NCBI RefSeq assembly: GCF_030272615.1
Contig: NC_081413.1
Coordinates: forward strand, 601,272,709 to 601,336,708
Source of the DNA: Cryptomeria japonica
Lineage: Eukaryota > Streptophyta > Pinopsida > Cupressales > Cupressaceae
Length of the DNA: 64,000 bases
Direction: 5' to 3'
The notes beneath the pieces were generated by a model that was not told where the DNA came from, searched no databases, and was given only the letters and a program-made list of their open reading frames with translations. This document shows, piece after piece, positions 30,527-39,839 of the stretch (positions are counted from its first letter, which is position 1; each line of letters begins with the position of its first letter). The position numbers and the translations under genes are program-made.

Positions 30527-32330
30527 TTTGTTTATGAGCTTTTTGTTGAAGTTGTGTGAAAATGATGATGAGTTTTTGTTGAAATGAGAGATTGATGGTT
30601 GGTAAATTGTGTTGTATGTGGATCTCTAGCACTTTTAAGGTGGATGTAACCGAAATTCCTTCTTTGAATTGCTTCGTTTGGTAAGTTTTGATGTGATAAG
30701 GTGTAGAGAAATCTGAGATGTGTTATAGACTAAAACGAACACACTTCAAACACTTTTTATCCCTAAGGTCAAATGGCCAGTTGTGATAAATTTAGCCCAC
30801 ATCTTGATATTTCTTTGACTTTGGTACTACATACCTTATGAATCCCGCCTTGGCAGGTAAGGATGTGATATACTAAGTCTTGCATGAGCATAACAAATAG
30901 ATGATCCCTATGATGGGGGAGTCACCACTTTTATCAAGCCACAAGTGACTTTTCAAAAAACTATGTTTCTACTCAAGGAAATATGTATGGTGAGTATCTT
31001 GGGAGCAAAACCATCTATGCTCTTGCACTAAATTATATCGCAAATATCCTCAATCAATAGAATGGGTGGGCTACTATTTAAAGGTGTTTAGTCATGTTCG
31101 ATGTTTTTGGACATAAGTTCATTCTGCAGTGACTCACTTAAGAGCCTTGTAACTGGTGGTGGGGCCCATTTGTCCTTTCGGCCAGTTACACTGTAGGAAT
31201 AGCTATACCCAAGGCTACAGCTTTCGCTCACACCTGATTTCTATAGCGGCTCGAAGGATTTACCGCTCGAGGTCGTTCCCAAGAGTGATGTGTCTCTTGG
31301 CAGGCCTCTCTTAAAAAGATAAAATTTTGAGTGTTAGTAGCACTTTTCTCTTGCACCTAGGACCATGAAAGCCAAGGGAGAGGATAGTGTGTGTTAGAAG
31401 TAGGACCACTCAACCAACTCTTTGCACAAATGTACCAAGCACGAAAAACACTTGTTCTTTTCAATTTGTCATTGCAATGTGATCTAACTATTTGGAGATG
31501 TTGCTCCAACAGTCATGGTGTTCTTTTTAACTTCAAAGGCAAAATATTTTGTAAACTAGGAACTTTGAAATCCTAGTCAACTGAATTGAAAACACGTCTT
31601 GCTTGAAGTAAAATTGTTTTTGAGCTTGAAGGAAAAATGACTTGTTCTTTTTAGATCGCCCAAAACAAAGTGTTGATTGTAAATTTCTTTTAAGTTGATG
31701 CAAGAAAATAAATTTTGTTTTGTTGATTTTAAGCACCAAAACAAAGTTTGTTTCCTAACTTGCAAGAAATAAAATTGTTTTGTATAAGTTTGTGGTTCTT
31801 TTTACCTTGGAACAATGAAATTCTTTTTAAGAGCCCCAAACAAATGTGTGATTCTTTTTTAAAAGCCCAAATTTGAAATGTGAAGTTAATTTTAAACCAA
31901 AATAAAAAGTGAATTCATTTTTAAAACCAACTTCAAAAACAAGTTAGTAAAAAAATATAAATCTACTTTTTAATCTAATTTAAATCTGCACAAAAGAGAA
32001 AAATAGTTAGTAAAATCCGCCTATTTGGTGGGCTTCTACAAGCCTAATTTTTTTTTTTTTTTTTTTTTTGTTTTTTTGGTTACAAGGTGATTTGTACAAC
32101 GTTTTGTTACAATAGCGCTAGTCTGCGTTTGAACAGAGGCACTATTTAACACAAATGCACTAAAAGAAAGGGAAAGACAGAGAAGGCAAAAGCATTGAAA
32201 CAGGGTGAATAGCACCAAAATAATGTCAAACGCACCAAAACAGTGTCAAAAGCACAACCTGTGTGACATTTTCAACATTCAAACATGTTATTGGTTAAAA
32301 AAAAAAAAGTTGATCTTTTTGGTGTTTGGA
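30527..32330 (-). other. G3 leader
   Basis: This is a noncoding leader on the minus strand. The part at about 30960-31470 shares phrases with the conserved block of G1 and G2 (CCAAGATACTCACCATACAT, GTGCAAGAG, AGGCCTGCC). Lys-rich repeats (AAAGAA-type) occur around 31500-31950. Near 32100-32250 a few weak forms of the leader motif are seen on the minus strand (TAGCGCTATTG, GGTGCGTTTG), far fewer than in G1/G2. There is no counterpart of the pre-gag ORF. A T-run of about 19 lies at 32050. Confidence 0.55.
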
Positions 32331-32348
32331 TTCACGTCGGGTTCACCA
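32331..32348 (-). promoter_or_regulatory. G3 primer-binding site, different type
   Basis: The minus strand reads TGGTGAACCCGACGTGAA two bases after the LTR end (GCATCA). This differs from the TGGCACCCACCGTGGGGC of G1 although leader and gag are related. I could not assign the tRNA with certainty. Confidence 0.65.
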
Positions 32349-32350
32349 AA

Positions 32351-34134
32351 TGATGCTCTGCAAAAAGGATTAGAAAATCTATTTGATGGCAACACACACA
32401 AAAGCACAAGAAACAAACGTTAGTGTTAGCAACAAAAGATTATCCTAAACAGGCATATCAAGAGAGATATTAAGCATGAAATAGAAAGCATATAAACATA
32501 GAATAAAATAGCTAATCAAGATGCTCATAGTTGCTCCTCCCTTGTTCCTCTCCTCTCCAAGTCCCAAATGAGTGTAGCTCTCAGCTTTTAGCATTAGCCA
32601 TGGATGCCATATGGAGATTCAAGATAGTTGAATATGATAAGCAAATGCTATGCAAGTGTAGATAGTGATGCTATGAGAAAGCTCTATGCTAATGCTTCTT
32701 TTTTTTGCTTGAGGAGAAGGGTTCTATTTATAGAAGAAATGGGGAAATGAAGGGTTAAGATTGAATGGTTTAATTAAGGGCCAAGTTTGAAAGTTGGGGA
32801 TCCATGTACACAATTGGCACCAATAAAATGGTGACAAGTGTCAACATAGGATTGGGTTGAGAGAAGAGGTTGGAGACATTAAAGGCCTGAGAAGACCTCA
32901 TGGTTATCTAGAGGCTAAGGGTCAAGTCCAAATTAAGATTATCCACTGGATTAAGAGTTAATCGAAGGATAAACCTTTGTGCAAATGTTTAAGAGATAAT
33001 CATGGTCAAAACATTAATGGCCTGATGAGACCTTTGGGTTGGGTAGAGGTTGAGTCAAAACAAATCTTTTAACCATGTGGGAGGGTTTGAGGTAACCATT
33101 AATGGTTATTGGAGACTTTGGGGATTAAGTGGTTGAAGGTTGAAAGCCTTCAATGGTTATCAAAGACTTTGAGTCATTTAGTGGTTGAAGGTTGAAAGCC
33201 TTTAATGGTTATCAAAGACTTTGAGGGTTTGAGAAGTGGCTTCCCTTTTGCTTAGGAATGTGACAAAGTTTAGAGAAGGGGTTAGGTTATTTAGAAGTGA
33301 TTAGAAAATTCTAGAAGGGGTTTAGGCATGCAAGTGGATTTTGTAGGAAAATGCAAGTGGGAGAAATTTTGGTATTTTCAATTAAAATAAAATCATTTAT
33401 TTCAATTAAATGGTGTAATTTGCATTTGGATAAATATTCAAATAAATATTAATTTATTTAAATGAGAAAAATGAAGATAAAGCATTAAAATGCTTGAAGA
33501 CTTTGAGGGAAACCATTAAAGGCTTGAAGACTTTAAGGAAAACCATTAAAGTCTTAAGAAGACTTTAAGGGAAGCCATTAAGTTTGAAGACTTTAAAGCC
33601 ATCAAGTTTGAAGACTTTAAAGCCATCAAGTTTGAATACTTTAAGGGAAACCATTAAAGGTTTCAAGTGGGTGAGGATAAATAAGATTTTAAATAAATAA
33701 TTTATTTAAAATAGTTGTGCAACTTGCTTTTGTAGGAAAATACAAGTGGGTGGAGGATAAAGGTGATTTAAATAAATTATTTATTTAAAATAATTGTGCA
33801 ACTTGCATTTGTAGGAAAATGCAAGTGGGTAGAGGATAAAGGTGATTTAAATAAATGTTAATTTATTTAAATGTGAGAGGTGGGATTTTGGGGGATTTAA
33901 ATAAATATTAATTTATTTAAATGTGAGAGAATATTTAATTAAATAAATATGATTTATTTATTTAATTAATGGTCTGAATTTGGTTAAGTGAATTAAATCA
34001 AATAAATTGAATAATTTATTTAATTAATAGGAGAAGAGGGTTAAGATGAATTAATTAAATATTAATTTAATTAATTATTAATTGATGGTTAAATAATCAA
34101 ATAAATACTAAGTATTCATTTAATTAAGTGGACA
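32351..34134 (-). repeat. LTR of G3 with internal tandem repeats
   Basis: On the minus strand the LTR probably starts TGTCCACTTAATT and ends AGAGCATCA before the primer site (about 1.78 kb). It contains TATAAATAG (32724-32732, minus) and the same module types as G1/G2. Three blocks are tandemly repeated: about 60 bp at 33120-33235, about 30 bp at 33490-33660 (GAAGACTTTAAGG units) and about 90 bp at 33700-33870 (TTGTAGGAAAATGCAAGTGG units). Confidence 0.65.
32724..32732 (-). promoter_or_regulatory. TATA box in G3 LTR
   Basis: TATAAATAG on the minus strand, identical to the TATA nonamers of G1 and G2. Confidence 0.7.
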
Positions 34135-34150
34135 GATTTATGTGACTATA

Positions 34151-34237
34151 GATTATGATGATACTTTTGCTCTGGTAGCTAGGATTGAAGTTGTGAGATT
34201 ATTTCTTGCTTATGCTACCCATAAGAAATACAAGGTT
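34151..34237 (+). repeat. 87-bp duplication, right copy
   Basis: The second copy of the Copia C RT stretch at 30188-30274, with one mismatch. The RT reading resumes from it with YQMDVKCAFLNGDLEEE. Confidence 0.95.
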
Positions 34238-35410
34238 TATCAGATGGATGTTAAGTGTGCATTTTTAAATGGAGATCTTGAGGAGGAAGTTTACATTGAG
34301 TAACGTGATGGATTTTTACTTTCAGATGACAAAAAAATGGTTTTTCAGGTTAAGGAAATCTTTATATGGATTGAAACAAGCCCCTAGACCTTGGTATGCT
34401 AGATTGGACAAACATCTTTTGAAGCTTGGTTTCACTAAAGGTAATGATGACATTAAATTATATTATAAGATCATTGATGATGACATATTGATTATTTAAG
34501 TCTTTGTTGATGATATCATTTTTAGAGGTGAGGATAAGTTATGTATGGAATTCTCTGATAATATGAAGAATGAATTTGAGATGTCTATGATTGGGGAGAT
34601 GAAATTTTTCTTAGGTTTGTAGATTACTCAGAATGATAAAGGTATTTTCATCTGTCAAACTAAGTATGCTAGAGAGTTGTTGAAGAAGTTTGATATGGAA
34701 AATTCTAAACGGGTTGGTACTCCTATGGTTACAAGTGAGAAATTGACAAAGGAAGATCCACCAGCTTCGGTAAATCCTACAAGGTATAAGTATATGATTG
34801 GAGGTTTGTTATATTTGACTTAGAATAGACCGGATATAATGAATGCAGTTTGTATTGTATCAAGATATCAGAGTGATCCTAGAGAGAATCATGAGAGTGC
34901 GGTGAAAAGGATTTTTAGGTATTTGCAAGGAATAACAGAGTTTGGTTTGTGGTATCCTAAAAATGATGACTTTAGACTATGTGCATATACAGATGCAGAC
35001 TGGGATGGAGATGTTGATCATAAAAAGAGCACATTCGGTGGAGCTTTCTTGGAAAGAAAATTGTTTCATGGATCAACAAAAAATAATCATGTACTTCTTT
35101 ATCTACCACTGAAGCTGAGTATGTTGTTGCTGCTACTAACTGTACATAAGTTTTGTGGATGAAGCAAATGTTGAAGTATATAAGGGTAGATTGCAATGAA
35201 CCAATAGTTATTCACTGTGAAAAATCTGTTGCTATTGACATATCAAAGAATTCGGTATTTCATTCTAAGACTAAGCACATTTATATCAAGTATAATTTTC
35301 TGAAGGAGAAGGTGGAAGAAAATGAAGTTAGACTAGTTTGAACACTAAAGATCAGATTGTATATATCTTCACTAAACCTTTGCCTAAGGAATCATTTGAA
35401 TACTTTAGAG
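34151..35410 (+). pseudogene. pol: Copia C pol, rest of RT and RNase H
   Basis: RT continues with YQMDVKCAFLNGDLEEE, RKSLYGLKQAPRPWYARLDK and FVDDIIFRGEDKL (VDD catalytic pair). Linker and connection motifs follow (KYARELLKKFDMEN, VGTPMVTSEKL, YMIGGLLYLT). RNase H has YTDADWDGDVDHKKST and, after a frameshift near 35095, the EAEYVVAAT motif, then KTKHIYIKYNFLKEKVEENE. Several stops replace Gln codons (before FVDD, in FFLGL-ITQ, in YLT-NRPD), and at least two frameshifts occur. The domain order integrase-RT-RNase H is the Copia order. Confidence 0.85.
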
Positions 35411-35817
35411 ACAGATTGGGGGTCTCTTCCCCTCTATTAGAAACTTGAGTGATGTTGATTGGCATTAGTTTGGTATGCATTTATCAGAGCCATCATTCAT
35501 TCTGGATTGATGTGTTGGTGCTACTACTCAGGGGGAGTAGTCAGCTGTGTGGTTCAGAGGATTTGTCATTTTTCTTTGATGTTTATGTTATATTTATGAT
35601 ATTGATATCAAAGGGGGAAGAGATATATATGTGAAAAAAAGAGCTTAACAACGATATCATTCATAAGGGGATTTTGGTCTGTTGGTTCAAAACTTCATTG
35701 TCATATCATCTTGGGGAGATTCTTGGATGTCTTCCTTTGGGGGAGACTTGTTTGGCATTTCTTGGCACTTGGATGTTTTTCACATCTAGTGTTGTCATCA
35801 ATGCCAAAGGGGGAGAA
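35411..35817 (+). promoter_or_regulatory. Copia C 3' region with repeated polypurine tracts
   Basis: Four tracts of the GGGGGAG type occur before the LTR (near 35530, 35613, 35737 and 35808). The last, AAAGGGGGAGAA, abuts the LTR and is the likely plus-strand primer. Repeated tracts of this kind are described for Sireviruses. Confidence 0.7.
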
Positions 35818-37011
35818 TGTTGGAAATTTGGAGGAATTGATTATGTTTTGCATTGATATTTATCATTGATATCAACACTAGTTGTTTTGTTATCTATCGG
35901 GCTCCGATAGAGTGGTTGGATTATGATGTTGATCTGGAGATTTGTCTTTGGTATGTTTGGGTTGTTGTAATTGGTTCAGACTGGTTATTAATGTGTTCCT
36001 AATGTGTATCACATTCAATTGGTTCAGGATTTGATGATCCAAAAGCTATCATTTGTTCTAGTAAGCCTTTTGGTTACTGCTAAGGGTTTTATCGACAACA
36101 CTTTGTTGAAGATATTTTGACGAATTTGATAAGTGGTGTTGGTGTGACTTATAGAAGTTTATCAGGATGCTGATGGTTATCATGTTTGTGTTCCATTTGG
36201 TCGGCGATGTTTCACTTGGCTTATGGCAACCTATTTTAGTTTTGGTTTTATTCTGCTAGGTTATGGATTGATTTATGTAACGTGTTGGTTGATGCTCCCA
36301 ACGCATTACCAGTTAGATTTGTTGTTTCGGTCTTAGGCCGACTTGGTTTATCATTGGTTTGTGGGATTATGTAACGGATTTATTGTATTATCTTTTAGGT
36401 GGCCAACCTAATTGTTTAGGTCTCAAGTTAGTATGTATGATGTAAGATCTCTTTGTAGATCATGAGATTAAGGTTATGGGATTATCTGTATACGAATAAA
36501 GTTGTTATCATATGCAGAGGTTTTTGACAATCATAGGTGATTGAATTGGGTTTGTGTAAGAGGTTTAAGACCTTCAGTATTGAGCTTAACCGAAACTATA
36601 CTCAGGCATAAGAGATGATATTCTTGCAGTTCACTCATATTTCTAGATTGTAGTCTAGATTTATTTTGTAGTCAGTGAGGCTCCTTTTGTGATGAGCAGT
36701 GAACTCTAGGAAGTGTGCCTTCCTACATGTGCAGACCCCTCTTATTGTAATCACATACTTATTGCAGAAGTATCATCTGGCTTTGGGTAGGCTTCCCACC
36801 ATGGTTTTTCCCTTTACTAGGTTTTCCACATACAAATCTTGGTGTTATGTGTTGTGGATGGTTGGTAATTGGTATATGATTTATGTTTGTGATTAATTGT
36901 TATATCTTCTTAATTATTATATCCGCTTGGGCTCAACTTTGCTTCTTAATTGTTATATCTGTTGACAACTGATTCACCCCCCCTCTCAGTTTTTGATTGG
37001 TTATCCTAACA
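35818..37011 (+). repeat. 3' LTR of Copia C
   Basis: A 1,194-bp LTR starts TGTTGGAAATTTGG and ends GGTTATCCTAACA. Its 3' part has the GGTTTTTCCC...GGTTTTCCACATA and GATTCACCCCCCCTCTCAG blocks found in related Copia LTRs. It is followed by CCAGT, which continues into Copia B LTR sequence. In the other B LTR the same place reads GACTGAACCAGTAAGG without interruption, so C inserted into the B LTR. Confidence 0.8.
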
Positions 37012-37571
37012 CCAGTAAGGTAGCAACAGAGAGTGAAGGAGAGTAGAGTGAGTATCATAGGAGGTTCCGCAAGGCAGAAGCTAAGTAGAATGATCTAGTA
37101 AAGAAAAAGCATTGTGACAGAAAACCACTCAACCAATAAAGAGAATTGTTTGCAGTGGTTACAAAACACATTTGTAACAAGGTGCTTGTTATTTTAATGA
37201 TTTGTATCTCATTGTATTTCATTGAGTGGGTTCTCAGTGCAGGAGTTGGTGCTTAGAATAGGATAGGGGTTTGTGCTCCTTTGGGTAAATTCTCATAAAT
37301 TGTTAGGGGTTGGTGCTCCTTGGGTTGGTTCCCTAAACTTTGTAAAACAATTTTATATTGTGAGGCCGGATTGGAGTAGTAGATCTCCAACAATATTTCT
37401 CACCAAGGTTTTTCCCACATTGGGTTTTCCTCGTATATCCTATGTTATGTGATGTTCTTTTGTGTATGATTGCTTGTTAGTGCTTTCATTGTTCTACCAG
37501 TTGCACAAACTATTTGAAATTGTTTATAATCACCGATTCACCCCCCTCTTAGTGATATCTTGTGTTCTACA
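37012..37571 (+). repeat. 5' LTR of Copia B, 3' part only
   Basis: The first 180 bp match 56484-56678 in the 3' LTR (CCAGTAAGGTAGCAACA, GAATTGTTTGCAG, ACACATTTGTAACAAG). The rest includes GGTTTTTCCCACATTGGG and GATTCACCCCCCTCTTAG, and ends TGTTCTACA before the primer site. The first 1.1 kb of this LTR is not in the window; it would lie on the far side of the truncated element C. Confidence 0.8.
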
Positions 37572-37573
37572 AT

Positions 37574-37585
37574 TGGTATCAGAGC
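37574..37585 (+). promoter_or_regulatory. B primer-binding site (tRNA-iMet type)
   Basis: TGGTATCAGAGC two bases after the LTR end; the initiator tRNA-Met site used by most plant Copia elements. Confidence 0.9.
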
Positions 37586-37646
37586 CTTAGGTTCCTTGTT
37601 TGTCAAAGCTTTCTCTAGCTTGGGTAGATTCTAGTTTAAGAACACA

Positions 37647-39720
37647 ATGGAAAGGAATGAATCCTCCTCTTCCAAATCTCCCATGTTTTATGCTACCAAC
37701 TATGTCTTCTGGAGAAGAAGAATAGTAACCTATCTATCCTCCCAAGGTTTTGATGTTTGAATGTCTATGAAGAATGGGTATACTATCCCTAATGCTCCTC
37801 CTACAGATCCAGATGATAAGAGGGAGTGTGAAAATAATGCAAAGGCCAAGCATGCTATCTTAGTGGATTGTCTAACAATGAGTTTGTTAAGGTTATGCAC
37901 TGATCATCCGCCAAGGAAACTTGGGATAAGTTGAAGAGATTGTTTGATGGAGATGTCAAGGTCAAGGAGGCTAAACTACAAACACTAAGAGGTAATCTTG
38001 AAGGCTTGAAGATGAAAGATGAAGAAAATATTGTTTATTATCTTCAAAGAGTTGATGAAACAATGAACATTATTAGAGGACTTGGAGATGATATATATGA
38101 TGAAGTTATTGTCAAAAATGTAGTTATATCCCTCACATCTAAGTATGATACAAAGGTCTTTGCAATAGAAGAAGCCAAGGATATGAAAGCCTTTTCAATG
38201 GATGAGTTATTTGGGTCCCTAATTGCTTATGAGATGAGAACAACCAGTGAAGGAACTTCAAAGAAAGAGGCTGCTTTCAACTCCATCAAAAGGGGTAAGG
38301 AAGAAATTACTCATAGAGAATATAGTGAAGACTTGGATACAATGGTAGAAAAATTTGTAAGGAAGCTTAAAAGAGGATCCAGTAAGTACAAAGGAAAATT
38401 ACCTTTCAAATGTTTTAACTATGGTAAAATAGGACACTTTGCTTCAAAATGTCCCTATGGTGAGAATAGTGGAGAGGAGATACAAAGCACCAACAAACCT
38501 TTGGGCATGTATAAAAAGAAGAAATCCAACCAACAAGAAAAAAGAAGCTACCGAAAGCAAAACAATCTTTATACTTTTGAAGATGATTCTACAAATGAAG
38601 AAAGTGCCTCAGAAGATGTCTGCTGTGAGGATGAAACAAAAATTAATCTCTTTATGGAACTAGATGAATTAGTTGATGGAGCTAATGAAGATGAAGAAAC
38701 TGAAGCTGAAGTGGACTTGGAAGGTGAGCTCATAAGTTCTCTTGAGGAGTTGAGTAAAACAAGAAGAGAACTGAAGAAGGTTAAGTATGTTACTGTCGAA
38801 GAACAAGATCATTTGAAGCAATCTCTGGAGGAGTCCAAGAAAACATTTTCTGATTTGAAACTCCAACTTTGGAAGAAGCTAAAAGGATATGTGAAGTTAC
38901 ATCCTCTGATTTGATAAAGAAGGAGAAGGAGCATCATAATCTAGAAGAAGAGATCGTAAGGCTTAGAAAGGGGCTTGAAAAGAGAAATAATGAACTAAAG
39001 ATGAGGAGAAAATATGAGAGCAACACTGAAGCCTTGGACAAGATGTTGAGTAATGAGAAACACTCAACATATATTGGTGGTATAGGTTTTGAAGAAGGAC
39101 AAAGTTCCAATAGTAAATACACATCCAACAAGGAGATACAGTTTACTTCTTCAAGTGAAAGTAAAGAAAAACAAACCTTTACTGTCAGCAAAGCTACTGA
39201 GAAGAAGACATGACGAAGTTACTAGAAATCAGCCTATGAATTAGAATGCTCAAACTTTGAACTAAAAGGCTAACTCACTGTACCAAAATGCAGATCCTAA
39301 AGGCAAGCCCAAGGTTGATAATGCAAGGTTCACTAAAATCAACAACATGAGAGGAAGACACCCAGTGAGACAAAGGTTAGGTGGTCCAAAGCGACAAGAT
39401 TGGTATGTACCCAAATTCCATGTTTACTATTACCGGTGTAATAAGTTTGGACATAGAATTACTGAGTTTAGTTTGATGTGTAAGCCCCCTCATAGTTTTG
39501 AAAGTAGAAATCTGTTTTGTGCACTTTAGGAGAGGAATGTTATTTGTTATTAGTGTAATGGGATTGGTCATAGGAGTTATGAATATAGGAGAAGTCTATC
39601 GGTGTCCTAAAATAGTTTGTCAAGTTCATCTTTCAATGTCAATGTGAAATGCTATCATTGTCAAAATTTTGGTGACATTGCAAAGCATTGCAAACTCAGG
39701 ACATCTAAGAAAAAGAATTC
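37647..39720 (+). pseudogene. gag: gag of Copia B
   Basis: Gag begins at ATG 37647 (MERNESSSSKSPMFYATNYV) and needs frameshifts near 37880 and 38870. The UBN2-type Copia gag domain covers about 37880-38250 (WDKLKRLFDGDVKVKEAKLQ, GNLEGLKMKDEENIVYYLQR). A CCHC knuckle follows (CFNYGKIGHFASKC, second Cys changed to Tyr). Then comes a long acidic and coiled-coil region (38600-39030), ending in the LDKMLSNEKHSTYIGGIGFE motif typical of this gag type. Up to three more decayed knuckles lie at 39430-39690 (for example CYHCQNFGDIAKHC). The protein would form the particle and bind RNA. Stops and frameshifts make it inactive. Confidence 0.8.
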
Positions 39721-39839
39721 AGTATCGGATTAGAGACTGGAACCAAAACCTGAGAAGAAAATTGCAGTTGACAAGAAGAAGGAAGCCAACTAGGTTTGGG
39801 TTGAGAAGGATAAGAATGAAGAAGAATCAAGTCTGATTG

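Larger units (their letters stand above)
30275..34150 (-). mobile_element. Ty3/Gypsy fragment G3 inside Copia C
   Basis: On the minus strand: an LTR (about 34134 to 32351), a primer-binding site, a leader related to G1/G2 and the start of gag, cut at 30275. No 3' LTR or other coding part is present, so this is a 5' piece only. It is not bounded by a 5-bp target duplication but by an 87-bp duplication of host Copia sequence. The bases 34135-34150 are of unclear origin. Confidence 0.75.
28985..37011 (+). mobile_element. Ty1/Copia element C, 5'-truncated, interrupted by G3
   Basis: Parts present are the end of the gag-pre-integrase domain, integrase, RT, RNase H, a 3' region with several polypurine tracts and the 3' LTR. 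The 5' LTR, gag and protease are missing at the junction with T. A Gypsy fragment (G3) lies inside the RT, flanked by an 87-bp duplication. The repeated GGGGGAG tracts and gene order fit the Sirevirus (SIRE/Maximus) branch. Confidence 0.75.
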
